This document shows, piece by piece, positions 18,047 to 26,686 of a stretch of DNA of 64,000 bases (its first letter is position 1; each line of letters starts with the position of its first letter). This DNA comes from Mesorhizobium sp. NZP2298 (GTDB taxonomy: Bacteria > Pseudomonadota > Alphaproteobacteria > Rhizobiales > Rhizobiaceae), in assembly GCF_013170825.1 (NCBI RefSeq), contig NZ_CP033365.1:5468001-5532000 (forward strand), in the 5' to 3' direction. The notes under the pieces are model-generated. The model saw only the letters and a program-made list of their open reading frames with translations, was not told the origin of the DNA and searched no databases. The translations under genes and the position numbers were made by a program.

Positions 18047-18484
18047 TCAGCGCGGCACGACGGATCGCTGCACCTTAGTATTGGGAAAGCCGCCGGCCGC
18101 TATCGCGCCGCACAACTCGTTCCATTCGCAGCCGCCGCAAGCCTTGCGTACGCCACCAACGGAAAACGCCCGGCGCATCAGCGCCAGTGTTGCCACATCG
18201 AGATCGAGGCGGATGCCGGGTTGGACTGGCAGGGCCAGCAAGTCCTCGACATTGCGTGCCGCAAGCCGGTCCCGCTCGATGACGCTCTGGTTGAGACAAT
18301 GCGGTTCCGGCCCGTCGAGCAACGGCGCGCAGACATCATCCGGACCGGAGACGAGGAGGATGTCCTCGCCACGGCTCAGGCGCTCCGCGATCCCGTCATA
18401 ATTGGCGGTGAAGGCGGGGCTGTATCCCTTGCCCACATAGGTGAGCAGGCAAAGGAGGTGATGGGCGCGCAGCCTAACCGTCAC
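18047..18484 (-). CDS. DUF1284 protein, cysteine-rich, coupled to bioY
   Basis: The 145 residues open with the DUF1284 signature TVRLRAHHLLCLLTYVGKGY. Six cysteines occur, at residues 12, 52, 63, 116, 119 and 125, including an ACGGCEWNELC cluster that looks able to hold a metal or an Fe-S cluster. The GTG start at 18484 overlaps the bioY stop by 4 bp (GTGA), so the two genes are translationally coupled and both lie behind the BioR operator at 19100. This suggests a role linked to biotin. The biochemical function is not known to me. Confidence 0.8.
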   Translation of the reverse strand: MTVRLRAHHLLCLLTYVGKGYSPAFTANYDGIAERLSRGEDILLVSGPDDVCAPLLDGPEPHCLNQSVIERDRLAARNVEDLLALPVQPGIRLDLDVATLALMRRAFSVGGVRKACGGCEWNELCGAIAAGGFPNTKVQRSVVPR

Positions 18485-19074
18485 GGATTGGCCGGCTTGG
18501 CGTTGCCGCCGCGAAGCGCCATGAGTGTCGCCGCACCAAGCGCCGACTTCAGCAATCCGCCGACGATGAACGGCAGGAAGCCGAAGGTTATGGCCTTCTC
18601 GGCGCCGATCATGACGGCAAGCCATGCCGTGCCCAGAACCAGGCAGGCAAGGTTGCCGAGCAGCATGGCGGCGAAGGCAAGCACCACCCTGTTGCTGTTC
18701 CAGCCGCGTTCGGCCAGCCAGCCGACAAGCGCGCCGACAACCGGGAAAGCGAAGAGATAACCGCCCGTCGGCCCGACGAAATAGGACGCGCCCCCTACCC
18801 CTCCGGACAGGACTGGGAAGCCCACAGCGCCCTCGACCAGCCAGGCGGCGATGGTGATGGCGCCAAGCCGCCAGCCGTAGAGCGCGCCGATCAGTGTTAC
18901 CGCGAAGGTCTGCATGTTTACCGGGACCGGCACCATCGGCACCTCGATGTAGGACGCCAACGCCAGGAACAGCGTGCCGAGCACGACGGCTCCGACCTGC
19001 CAGCCGAGAGCGCGATCCTGGAGCCTGAGCGGGCTGAAAGAAGGTTTGCGGGAGTTGAATGCGATGTCTGCCAT
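18481..19074 (-). CDS. bioY: Biotin transporter BioY (ECF S component)
   Basis: This membrane protein of 197 residues takes up biotin. About six hydrophobic segments are visible, with the BioY features LASYIEVPMVPVPVNMQTFAVTL, YGWRLGAITIAAWLVEGAVG and GPTGGYLFAFP. ATG 19074 is preceded by GAAGG. A BioR operator, TTATAGATAA, lies 26 bp upstream. No bioM or bioN ATPase/energising genes are next to it, so it may work alone or share an energising unit encoded elsewhere. DUF1284 follows with a 4-bp overlap. Confidence 0.95.
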   Translation of the reverse strand: MADIAFNSRKPSFSPLRLQDRALGWQVGAVVLGTLFLALASYIEVPMVPVPVNMQTFAVTLIGALYGWRLGAITIAAWLVEGAVGFPVLSGGVGGASYFVGPTGGYLFAFPVVGALVGWLAERGWNSNRVVLAFAAMLLGNLACLVLGTAWLAVMIGAEKAITFGFLPFIVGGLLKSALGAATLMALRGGNAKPANP

Positions 19075-19099
19075 TGGGATACCTTCGACCGATTTGAAA

Positions 19100-19109
19100 T
19101 TATAGATAA
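19100..19109. promoter_or_regulatory. BioR operator upstream of bioY
   Basis: TTATAGATAA matches the BioR box (TTATMKATAA) known from Rhizobiales and is identical to the site in front of bioR. It lies 26 bp upstream of the bioY start codon. A weaker imperfect dyad, TCGATCTATTATCGA (19119-19133), follows 10 bp further upstream of bioY and may be a secondary site. Confidence 0.88.
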
Positions 19110-19217
19110 TCTCTGTTTTCGATCTATTATCGAATCCACATTTTCGCCGGGATAGCAAGCCTCCGCTTGGTGGGGATGGCCTAAAAGCGCGTCGCGACGC
19201 GGCTTAGGGCAGTGTTT

Positions 19218-19265
19218 CATGCCTGTCGTTCCCCCAAAGCAGGGAGCCACTTTTGGGCGACATGC
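19218..19265. repeat. Intergenic palindromic repeat, copy A
   Basis: This is an imperfect inverted repeat with CATGCCTGTCG and CCCCAAAG on the left and CTTTTGGGCGACATG on the right. It shares sequence with copies at 23278 and 37626 and lies between bioR and bioY, just past the bioR stop. Copy A is the most degenerate of the three. Confidence 0.8.
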
Positions 19266-19266
19266 C

Positions 19267-19935
19267 TCAACCCACGATCGCGAAGGCTTCGCGCGTCGCG
19301 CCGGAGGCCGTCCTGACCGGCTTGCGGCCGATCCATTGGACATGGCGTCCCAGCGTTGCAGCTGCCGATTCGGTGTTTCCCTGCCGCAAGGCGGTCAATA
19401 TCGCCCGGTGGTCCTGGTCGGTGCGTGCCTCCCACTCCGAACGCCATGCCGCGAACAGAAAGCGCGCACTGGCGGCATGCAGATCATCGATGGTGGCGAG
19501 CAGGCGGGGCATGGCGCATGGCGCCAAAATCAGCCGGTGAAAGGCGCGGTTGGCTTCTTCCCATGACCTGACGTCGCGGGACTTGTCGCCGGCCTTGGTC
19601 GCCTCCTCGGCGAGGTCGAGAATGGCTGACGTCAGATGCGGCGCGGCATGACGTAGCGCCAGCACTTCGAGTGCCGCCCGCATTTCGGCGACCTCCTTGA
19701 CCTCGCCAAGATCGAATGCGGCGACACGCACGCCGCGGCGCGGTTCGCTGACGGCCAGGCCTTGCGCCTCCAGGCGGCGGAACGCCTCGCGCACCGGAAC
19801 ATGGCTGGTGTGGAATTCCTCGGCGACATGATCCTGGCGCAGCCTGGCCCCCGGCTCTATCGCGCCAGAGATGATGCGGTCCGCCAGCACCTTGCTGATG
19901 CGCACCGCGATGGTGTCGTCCGTGCCTTTTGCCAT
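19267..19935 (-). CDS. bioR: GntR family biotin regulator BioR
   Basis: The 222-residue regulator has a GntR winged helix (about 8-75; GARLRQDHVAEEFHTSHVPV, REAFRRLEAQGLA) and an FCD-type all-helical domain (about 80-210). BioR represses biotin synthesis and uptake genes in Rhizobiales. It is assigned here because identical TTATAGATAA boxes lie upstream of this gene and of bioY. The box at 19939-19948 ends 4 bp from the start codon, where a ribosome-binding site would be, so the gene is probably autoregulated and perhaps leaderless. Confidence 0.92.
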   Translation of the reverse strand: MAKGTDDTIAVRISKVLADRIISGAIEPGARLRQDHVAEEFHTSHVPVREAFRRLEAQGLAVSEPRRGVRVAAFDLGEVKEVAEMRAALEVLALRHAAPHLTSAILDLAEEATKAGDKSRDVRSWEEANRAFHRLILAPCAMPRLLATIDDLHAASARFLFAAWRSEWEARTDQDHRAILTALRQGNTESAAATLGRHVQWIGRKPVRTASGATREAFAIVG

Positions 19936-19938
19936 GTT

Positions 19939-19948
19939 TTATAGATAA
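19939..19948. promoter_or_regulatory. BioR operator at the bioR start
   Basis: TTATAGATAA, identical to the bioY site, is separated from the bioR ATG by only 3 bases and occupies the Shine-Dalgarno position. This points to direct autorepression. Confidence 0.85.
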
Positions 19949-20042
19949 TTTGCGGCAGGGCAGCTTGTCGAGATGGCGACGCCGTATTCATTGGCGTTCT
20001 CCCCAGCACAAGCCAAGGGAATTCCGGGAAAGGCCGGCCTTC

Positions 20043-21068
20043 TCAGTTCACCCGGCTGATGCAGAAATCGATGACGTCGATCAGCGCCGATTTCTGCGGC
20101 GTTTCTTCCAGCGGCGCTAGCGCGTCGCGGGCGATCTCGCCGAAATGGCGGGCGCGGCCGATCGTATCGGCGATGGCGCCATGGCGGGTCATCAGGCCGA
20201 TCGCCTTTTCCAGGCCCGCGTCGTCGACGATATTGTCCTCGATGGCACGTTTCCAGAAGGTGCGCTCGGCCTTGGTGCCGCGCCGGTAGGCGAGAATGAC
20301 CGGCAGGGTCACCTTACCCTCGCGGAAATCATCGCCGACATTCTTGCCCAGATCCTTGCTGGCGCCGCCATAGTCCAGCGCATCGTCGATCAGCTGGAAG
20401 GCAAGGCCGAGATTCATACCGTAGGAGCGCAGGGCCGCGCGATCGTTGCGGGTCGCCTGGGCAATGACGGGGCCGACTTCGGCGGCGGCCGAAAACAGTG
20501 CGGCGGTCTTGGCCTTGATGACGGCGAAATGCTCGTCCTCGGTGGTCTCCAGGTTCTTGGCTGCGGCAAGCTGCATGACCTCGCCCTCGGCGATGATCGA
20601 GGCCGCGCTCGACAGGATGTCGAGCGCCTCGAGGGAGCCGACATCGACCATCATGCGGAAGGCCTGGCCGAGCAGGAAGTCGCCGACCAGCACGCTCGCC
20701 TGGTTGCCCCAGATCATGCGGGCAGTCTTCTTGCCGCGTCGCATCCCGCTCTCATCGACGACATCGTCGTGGAGAAGCGTGGCCGTGTGCATGAACTCGA
20801 CCGAGGTGGCGAGCTTGACGTGACCCTCGCCGGCATAGCCGAACATCTGCGCGGCGGCGAGCGTCAGCATCGGCCTGAGCCGCTTGCCGCCGGACGAGAT
20901 CAAATGGTTGGCGACCTCGGGAATCATCTCGACGTCGGAGCCGGCCTTGGACAGGATCAATTCGTTCACGCGCCCCATATCGGCGGCCGTCAGATCGATC
21001 AGATCCTTGATGGAGGCGGGTTCCCGCTTCCCGTTTTCGATGTTGAGAACGACACCCACGACAATCAC
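20043..21068 (-). CDS. Polyprenyl (octa/decaprenyl) diphosphate synthase
   Basis: This trans-prenyltransferase extends farnesyl diphosphate with isopentenyl units to make the ubiquinone side chain. The 341 residues contain GGKRLRPML, the first Asp-rich motif LLHDDVVDESGMRRG and the second, LIDDALDYGG. The product length (C40 or C50) cannot be read by eye. GTG 21068 is used; GTG 21059 with GGGAG upstream is an alternative start. It supplies UbiA (6.4 kb), and IspE at 23.6 kb supplies isoprenoid precursors. Confidence 0.92.
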   Translation of the reverse strand: MIVVGVVLNIENGKREPASIKDLIDLTAADMGRVNELILSKAGSDVEMIPEVANHLISSGGKRLRPMLTLAAAQMFGYAGEGHVKLATSVEFMHTATLLHDDVVDESGMRRGKKTARMIWGNQASVLVGDFLLGQAFRMMVDVGSLEALDILSSAASIIAEGEVMQLAAAKNLETTEDEHFAVIKAKTAALFSAAAEVGPVIAQATRNDRAALRSYGMNLGLAFQLIDDALDYGGASKDLGKNVGDDFREGKVTLPVILAYRRGTKAERTFWKRAIEDNIVDDAGLEKAIGLMTRHGAIADTIGRARHFGEIARDALAPLEETPQKSALIDVIDFCISRVN

Positions 21069-21258
21069 TCCCGTCTTGGTATAACGCGTGCGACGGCACC
21101 CTTAGTCCCAGTATGGACTCTAGGGCGGCGGACACGGCCACGGCAAGTGGCGAATTGGCGCGGCGTCGGTAACAGCCTGTCAACCGCTGGGGGAGCGAGG
21201 CTCGGCCAGGGAATCTCCGCCCGTTTACATCAATAGCGCAAACTGCGAGTTTCATCAG

Positions 21259-21483
21259 ATGATAGAACTTGTCCGCACAAACGATGCCGTGATCATCTCC
21301 TTCGTCGAATCGCTGATGCGCGACGCCGGCATCGCCTTCTTTGTCGCCGATCAGAATATGAGCATTCTCGAAGGATCGATCGGTCTTTTGCAGAAGCGCG
21401 TGATGGTCGACGCCGACCAGGTCGATGCCGCGCGGCGTATCCTGACGGACGCCGGCATCGCCAACGAGATCCGCACAAAATAA
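21259..21483 (+). CDS. DUF2007 family small protein
   Basis: The 74-residue protein has the DUF2007 (putative signal-transducing protein) pattern: IELVRTNDAVIISFVESLMRDAGI, FFVADQNMSILEGS, and RVMVDADQVDAARRIL. The family is annotated as structurally ACT-like with unknown function. Its TAA stop overlaps the ATG of the next gene by one base (TAATG), so the two are translationally coupled. Confidence 0.88.
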   Translation: MIELVRTNDAVIISFVESLMRDAGIAFFVADQNMSILEGSIGLLQKRVMVDADQVDAARRILTDAGIANEIRTK

Positions 21484-22298
21484 TGCCGGCCGCGCCAGCC
21501 GCCCCTGCCCTTGACACCCTTGGCCCGGACACGCCGGCCCATACGGTCGATGCCTTCCATCGCGGCCGGTTCTGGCTGGTGCAACCCAAGCATGGCGGCC
21601 ATCGCGCCGGCATGGATGCGATGATGCTGGCGGCGTCCGTACCGTCCGCCTTTGGCGGACGCCTCGCCGATTTCGGCGCCGGCGCCGGCGCCGCCGGCCT
21701 GGCCGTGCTGTCGCGATGCCCGGCTGCCCAGGCCGTGCTGGTCGAACGCGCGCCGGAAATGGCGGCCTTTGCCGCGGCCACCCTTGCTCATCCCGGCAAT
21801 GCCCATCTCAGCGATCGCGCATCCGTGCTCGTCGCCGATGTCACAGTATCCGGCCAGGCCCGGGCGGCGGCAGGTCTGGCCGACAATGACTTCGACTACG
21901 TCATCATGAATCCGCCCTTCAACGCCGCCCGGGACCGCGCCACGCCTGACCGGCTGAGAAAGGAAGCCCATGTCATGGAGGACGGGCTGTTCGAAAGCTG
22001 GATCCGCAGTGCGGCGGCGGTTGTCAAGCCGCGCGGCGGGTTGGCCGTCATCGCACGGCCCGAACAGCTAGGCGCCATCCTCGACGCGATCGCAGGCCGT
22101 TTCGGCGATGCCGAGATGCTCGCCGTGCACCCTCGCCCCGACGCGGCGGCGATCCGCATCGTCGTGCGCGCAGCGCTGGGAACCCGCGGAAAACTCGCCA
22201 TCCGTCCGCCCCTGATGCTGCACGCGCAATCGGGCAATGGCCCCGACGAGCGCAGCGAAATGATCGCCAACGGTCTCGCCTCGCTGTTTGGAGATTGA
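21483..22298 (+). CDS. TrmN6-like SAM-dependent methyltransferase
   Basis: The 271-residue class I methyltransferase has a glycine-rich SAM loop (LADFGAGAGAAGLAVLSR) and the amino-methylating motif NPPF in DYVIMNPPFNAARDRATP. This places it with tRNA1(Val) A37 N6-methyltransferases (TrmN6/YfiC) and related N6-adenine or N5-glutamine enzymes. It is coupled to the DUF2007 gene by a one-base overlap and is followed by an S49 protease. The target is inferred from the family. Confidence 0.85.
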   Translation: MPAAPAAPALDTLGPDTPAHTVDAFHRGRFWLVQPKHGGHRAGMDAMMLAASVPSAFGGRLADFGAGAGAAGLAVLSRCPAAQAVLVERAPEMAAFAAATLAHPGNAHLSDRASVLVADVTVSGQARAAAGLADNDFDYVIMNPPFNAARDRATPDRLRKEAHVMEDGLFESWIRSAAAVVKPRGGLAVIARPEQLGAILDAIAGRFGDAEMLAVHPRPDAAAIRIVVRAALGTRGKLAIRPPLMLHAQSGNGPDERSEMIANGLASLFGD

Positions 22299-22377
22299 GC
22301 TATTCCTGGCCGCCACATTGCCGTTGGCCGGGAAATCCCTACATGCCTGCAACCCATCGACCGGAGACCGCGTCCTC

Positions 22378-23238
22378 GTGAAACGTCTTTTCAACCGCCT
22401 GCTGCCGAAATCCTGGCGCTCCACCGTCGTCACCATTCCGGTCATCCGGCTGCACGGCACCATCATGTCGGGCGGCCAGTTCCGGCAGAACCTGTCGCTG
22501 GCCTCCACCGCCGGCCTCATCGAGAAGGCCTTTTCCTTCGACGCGCCGGCGGTCGCCGTCTCGATCAATTCGCCCGGCGGCTCGCCGGTGCAGTCGCGGC
22601 TGATCTTCAAGCGCATCCGCGACCTGGCGAACGAAAAGAACAAGAAGGTTCTGGTCTTCGTCGAGGACGTCGCCGCCTCCGGCGGCTACATGATCGCGGT
22701 CGCCGGTGACGAGATTTTTGCCGATCCCTCCTCCATCGTCGGCTCCATCGGCGTGGTCTCGGCCTCGTTCGGCTTCCCTGAACTGATGAAGAAGATCGGC
22801 GTCGAGCGCCGTGTCCACACCGCCGGCCAGAACAAGGCGGTGCTCGATCCATTCAAGCCCGAGAAGAAGGAGGACATCGAGCGGCTGAAGGCGTTGCAGC
22901 TGGAGGTGCACGGCACGTTCATCGATCTGGTCAAGGAGCGGCGCGGCACGAAACTGAAGGACGATCCGGACCTGTTCACCGGCCTGTTCTGGACCGGCAA
23001 GAAAGGCCTGGAACTCGGCCTCGTCGATGCGCTCGGCGACATGCGCACCGTGCTGAAGACCCGGTTCGGGGCGAAGACCCAGCTCAGGCTGGTCTCGGCG
23101 CCGCGGGGCTTCCTCAGCCGCTTCGGCCTGTTCGGCTCGAGCAGGGGCTTTTCGGCGCCCGATATCGCCGGCGCCGCGGCCAGTGGCATCATCGATGCGG
23201 CGGAAGAGCGCGCGCTGTGGGCTCGCTTCGGGCTTTGA
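22378..23238 (+). CDS. S49 family (SppA-type) signal peptide peptidase
   Basis: The 286-residue protein is a single-domain SppA-like serine protease. It shows PVIRLHGTIMSGG, INSPGGSPVQS, the nucleophile Ser101 in DVAASGGYMIA, the GSIGVVSASF region and the general-base Lys153 in AGQNKAVLDPF. It is expected to act at the membrane on leftover signal peptides. GTG 22378 is preferred, with GGAGA 12 nt upstream; a TTG at 22288 would overlap the previous gene and add a non-typical extension. Confidence 0.9.
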   Translation: MKRLFNRLLPKSWRSTVVTIPVIRLHGTIMSGGQFRQNLSLASTAGLIEKAFSFDAPAVAVSINSPGGSPVQSRLIFKRIRDLANEKNKKVLVFVEDVAASGGYMIAVAGDEIFADPSSIVGSIGVVSASFGFPELMKKIGVERRVHTAGQNKAVLDPFKPEKKEDIERLKALQLEVHGTFIDLVKERRGTKLKDDPDLFTGLFWTGKKGLELGLVDALGDMRTVLKTRFGAKTQLRLVSAPRGFLSRFGLFGSSRGFSAPDIAGAAASGIIDAAEERALWARFGL

Positions 23239-23277
23239 AAACCGGGCGAAACCGTCTAGCATGAGTGCTTGTAGTCT

Positions 23278-23325
23278 CATGCATGTCGTTTTCCCAAAAC
23301 CGGACACAGTTTTTGGGCAACATGC
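23278..23325. repeat. Intergenic palindromic repeat, copy B
   Basis: CATGCATGTCG and CCCAAAACCG on the left pair with TTTTTGGGCAACATGCA on the right across a short loop. It is homologous to copies A and C. It lies between the S49 protease gene and the small membrane-protein gene. Confidence 0.85.
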
Positions 23326-23379
23326 ACCAACCGACCCGACCGGCCGCCTTCGCCGGCCCAGCGTGGGAGGAGTTTTGAC

Positions 23380-23565
23380 ATGCCGCAGATCATTTTCTTC
23401 ACCGTCGTCGGCGTCGCCGCCTATTTCGGCTACCGCACTTTCGTCCGGGAAGCCGAGCGCGTGACGGCCAAGGTGCGGCGGACTGAAAAGCAGGCGGCCA
23501 ACGGCGCTATGGGTACGCTGGTCAAGGATCCGAAGACCGGCGAATACCGGCTGGCCAAGGACTGA
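23380..23565 (+). CDS. Small membrane-anchored hypothetical protein
   Basis: The 61-residue protein has one N-terminal membrane segment (IIFFTVVGVAAYFGYRTF) and a basic cytosolic-looking tail (REAERVTAKVRRTEKQ) ending in KDPKTGEYRLAKD. ATG 23380 is preceded by GGAGGAG. Similar short proteins are common in Rhizobiales next to ispE. The function is unknown. It sits 26 bp before ispE on the same strand. Confidence 0.75.
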   Translation: MPQIIFFTVVGVAAYFGYRTFVREAERVTAKVRRTEKQAANGAMGTLVKDPKTGEYRLAKD

Positions 23566-23591
23566 GCATCATCCCCCACACGACTGACGCC

Positions 23592-24479
23592 GTGGACACC
23601 GAAATCGGTTCGCGCACCTGGCCCGCGCATGCCAAGATCAATCTGGCACTCCATGTCACCGGCAGGCGGCCTGACGGCTATCATCTGATTGAAAGCCTGG
23701 CGGTGTTCACGCGTTTTGGCGACCGGGTCGAAATCGCGCTCGCCGACAGCGACGATTTCACCGTGTCCGGCCGTTATGCGCCCGCGGTTCCTCTCGACGC
23801 CAGCAATCTCGTGCTGAAGGCGCGCGATGCCCTGCGACGAGAGGCCGGCTCCGCACGAACTCCGCCGGTTGCCATAAAACTCGAAAAGAACCTGCCGGTC
23901 GCCTCCGGCGTCGGCGGCGGATCGAGTGACGCGGCGGCCGTATTGCGCGGGCTGGTGCGGACATGGGACCTGGCCATCGACGACGCCAAGCTGGCGCGGA
24001 TCGGTCTCTCGCTTGGCGCCGACGTCCCGATGTGCCTGGCGGCAAAACCGCTGGTGGCGCGCGGCATTGGTGACGAGCTGTCGATGGTGCCGGATTTTTC
24101 GGCGCTTGGACTGGTGCTGGTCAATCCGGGCAAGCCGGTGTCGACGGCGGAAATCTTCGCAGCGCTATCCCGCCGCGACAATGAACCACTGGCGCCGCTG
24201 CCGCGCAGCATCGATTTTCACAGCCTGCGCAACTGGCTGGAGGTCACCCGTAACGATCTCGAACCGGTAGCCGTGGCGCTGCAGCCCGCCATAGGCCGGG
24301 CGCTGTCGTGGCTTGATAAGGCCGGATCGGGGTTTTCACGCATGTCCGGATCGGGCGCGACATGCTTCGGTCTGTTCGAGACCGGCAATGTCGCCAAGCG
24401 GGCGGCAGCCGAAATACGCGGCCGCCAGCCCGACTGGTTCGTCGCGGCGACGCGCAGCATGGCATCGGAGGCTGAGTGA
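23592..24479 (+). CDS. ispE: 4-diphosphocytidyl-2-C-methyl-D-erythritol kinase
   Basis: This GHMP kinase phosphorylates CDP-methylerythritol in the non-mevalonate isoprenoid pathway. The 295 residues include AHAKINLALHVTGRRPDGYH at the N terminus and the GHMP loop PVASGVGGGSSDAAAVLRG. A C-terminal glycine motif (SRMSGSGATCFGLFE) completes the family pattern. The start is GTG 23592; no ATG is nearby in frame. moaB follows with a 1-bp gap. Confidence 0.95.
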   Translation: MDTEIGSRTWPAHAKINLALHVTGRRPDGYHLIESLAVFTRFGDRVEIALADSDDFTVSGRYAPAVPLDASNLVLKARDALRREAGSARTPPVAIKLEKNLPVASGVGGGSSDAAAVLRGLVRTWDLAIDDAKLARIGLSLGADVPMCLAAKPLVARGIGDELSMVPDFSALGLVLVNPGKPVSTAEIFAALSRRDNEPLAPLPRSIDFHSLRNWLEVTRNDLEPVAVALQPAIGRALSWLDKAGSGFSRMSGSGATCFGLFETGNVAKRAAAEIRGRQPDWFVAATRSMASEAE

Positions 24480-24480
24480 G

Positions 24481-25035
24481 ATGGCTGGGATTAACGAGAG
24501 CCGTTCGTTCATTCCGGTTCGCATCGCGGTGCTGACCGTTTCCGACACGCGCAGCCTTGCCGACGACAAATCCGGCCGGACATTGGCCGATCGCATCATC
24601 GAGGCCGGCCACATCCTGGCCGCCCGCGATGTCGTCACCGATGACCGCGACAAGATCCGCGACACGGTCCTGGCGTGGTCGCGGGACAAGAATATCGATG
24701 TCGTCATCACCACCGGCGGCACCGGCTTCACCGGGCGTGACGTGACACCGGAGGCGCTGGAGCCGATGTTCGAAAAGCGCATGGACGGCTTTTCCGAAGT
24801 GTTCCACCGCATCTCCTACGACAAGATCGGCACCTCGACGATCCAGAGCCGGGCGACCGGTGGCGTCGTCAACGCCACTTTCGTCTTCGTGCTGCCGGGC
24901 TCGCCCGGCGCCTGCAAGGATGCCTGGGACGGCATCCTGAAGGCGCAGCTCGACTACCGTCACATGCCGTGCAATTTCGTCGAGATCATGCCGCGCCTGG
25001 ACGAACATCTGCGGCGCGGGAAGTCGACTCCGTAA
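24481..25035 (+). CDS. moaB: Molybdopterin adenylyltransferase-type protein MoaB
   Basis: The 184-residue MoCF-fold protein carries the ligand-binding motif VVITTGGTGFTGRDVTPEAL and a second conserved stretch, VLPGSPGACKDAW. It adenylates molybdopterin before metal insertion. ATG 24481 has GGAGG upstream, inside the ispE end. It starts one base after the ispE stop and is very likely co-transcribed with it. Confidence 0.93.
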   Translation: MAGINESRSFIPVRIAVLTVSDTRSLADDKSGRTLADRIIEAGHILAARDVVTDDRDKIRDTVLAWSRDKNIDVVITTGGTGFTGRDVTPEALEPMFEKRMDGFSEVFHRISYDKIGTSTIQSRATGGVVNATFVFVLPGSPGACKDAWDGILKAQLDYRHMPCNFVEIMPRLDEHLRRGKSTP

Positions 25036-25178
25036 AAGCCGAGGGCAAAGCCCCGGTTTCACGCCGCGTTTGCCAGGCAGAACGGCGCCGGCGCCTTCGA
25101 AAGGCCATTCCAAACCGGATGCCGGAGAAAGTACCTTCTCGTGGAACGGCAATAGCCGATCCCGACAAGGACGATGCG

Positions 25179-25598
25179 ATGACCGAGCATACCGGCGGAT
25201 GCCATTGCGGCAACATACGCCTTCGATTTTCAACCGAACTCGATCCATCGCAAATCGAAGTCCGCGCCTGCCAATGCTCGTTCTGCATCAAACATGGCTC
25301 GCGCGCCGTCGCCGATCCGGACGGCAGGCTGATTGTCTCGGTCGGGGATATCGAGCGATTACGCAAATACCGGTTCGGGCTGAGGACGGCCGACTATCTG
25401 ATCTGCGCGGATTGCGGCGTCTATGTCGCCGCGATCGCCGGAGACGACGCGAAAGCAATCGTCATCATCAGTGCCATGGACGACCAAAAGGCGTTCAGCC
25501 GCGAGCCTGTCCCTGTCGATTTCGACGGGGAAAGCAGAGAGCAACGCGAAGCCAGGCGTCGCCTCCGCTGGATGCGGGTCGAGATCAGCTTCGACTGA
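25179..25598 (+). CDS. GFA (glutathione-dependent formaldehyde-activating) domain protein
   Basis: The 139-residue zinc protein has the GFA cysteine set: GGCHCGNIRL, ACQCSFC and CADCGVYV. Family members bind zinc, and some use glutathione adducts, but most have no proven substrate. ATG 25179 is preceded by AAGGA. It is convergent with the PhyH-like gene on the other strand, with 6 bp between the stops. Confidence 0.88.
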   Translation: MTEHTGGCHCGNIRLRFSTELDPSQIEVRACQCSFCIKHGSRAVADPDGRLIVSVGDIERLRKYRFGLRTADYLICADCGVYVAAIAGDDAKAIVIISAMDDQKAFSREPVPVDFDGESREQREARRRLRWMRVEISFD

Positions 25599-25604
25599 TC
25601 CCGC

Positions 25605-26579
25605 TCAGCGGATGACCGGCTCTCCATGGAAGCGCCGGCGTGACGGGCGCGAAACACCGAAGCCCACCTCCATCATCAGCCTCGGCGTGCGCGCCGGCAC
25701 GGTGCCCATGTGGAAACCGAACGGGTCCTCGACAAAGCCGAGGCCGGCCTCTCCGGTCAGAGTCACCGGGCTTTGCTCGCCATAGACGTCCAGCACCTCC
25801 TGGGCGGGATGGCCGACCAACAGGGTCAGTTGATGCTTCATGGCGCGGCGCCTGTGGCTGCCCCTGACATAGACATGCGGACCGGTGTCGGCGTCGACAG
25901 GCCTGAGGTAGAAGAAGAATTTCAGCATGCGCCAGTCATCGAGGTCGAAATGATACTTGCCGAGGGAGGCAAGGTTCTTGTCGGCGTCGGAGGCCGCGCC
26001 GGTCGGAAAGCTCCACCAGACGCGTGTGGTGATCAGTTTCGCCTGGCCGCCGAGATAGTGCGCGGCAATGTCGAGCAGCAGCGGATCGCGCTGGATGGCG
26101 AGTGCGGCCGGGCAGTCGAGGATGCGCTCGAAATAGTGTCCGCTGAGCAACGAGCGAGCCAGGCGTTTCTCGGCTTGCGCATGCTCGCCCGGCATGAATT
26201 CGAGACGACGGTCGAAATTGCCGAAGCAAGGCGTGCGTTCTGCGAAACGCGCGATCTCCTCATGAATTTCCGATGGCAGGACCAGGCCTGAAAACAGGCC
26301 GTCGGAGCGCAGCGCGTCGACCACCGCCGCCCGCTCGACACCGGAAAACATCGTATCCCCAACATTGTCGGCAGGACGGGCGCGTTTTGCACCCAGCCAA
26401 TGCATCCGTCGCCCAGGCATGGTGCGCGCCAGCATGAACATCGGCAGCCAGGCAGGGTTTTCGCGCAGGTCCGTGAGATAGGTCGGAATGCGTACGGCGA
26501 TGCGCCGCAACAAGCTGCCATTGCGGGCAATGGCCTCGAGACTGGCGGCGCCGGATTTGTCAGGGGTTGAAAGGTTCAT
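25605..26579 (-). CDS. PhyH-like (phytanoyl-CoA dioxygenase superfamily) protein
   Basis: The 324-residue protein has a C-terminal oxygenase-like core with GKYHFDLDDWRMLKFFFYL (His and Asp iron ligands), a PHVYVRGSHRRR segment and a distal FHMGTVPARTPRLMME (His plus 2-oxoglutarate Arg). The first 130 residues are less conserved and resemble no domain I recognise. ATG 26579 has GAGG just upstream. It is distinct from the dioxygenase at 4.6-5.4 kb. A 15-bp palindrome lies about 108 bp upstream. Confidence 0.72.
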   Translation of the reverse strand: MNLSTPDKSGAASLEAIARNGSLLRRIAVRIPTYLTDLRENPAWLPMFMLARTMPGRRMHWLGAKRARPADNVGDTMFSGVERAAVVDALRSDGLFSGLVLPSEIHEEIARFAERTPCFGNFDRRLEFMPGEHAQAEKRLARSLLSGHYFERILDCPAALAIQRDPLLLDIAAHYLGGQAKLITTRVWWSFPTGAASDADKNLASLGKYHFDLDDWRMLKFFFYLRPVDADTGPHVYVRGSHRRRAMKHQLTLLVGHPAQEVLDVYGEQSPVTLTGEAGLGFVEDPFGFHMGTVPARTPRLMMEVGFGVSRPSRRRFHGEPVIR

Positions 26580-26686
26580 CGGATCCTCGTCCATGAGCGC
26601 GACCCCGATGCCGCATCGGTGCTCACCACTCGCATGACCCAAACCCAATTCACCACCTCGGGGAGAGGCTAACCCCGTGTCACGTT

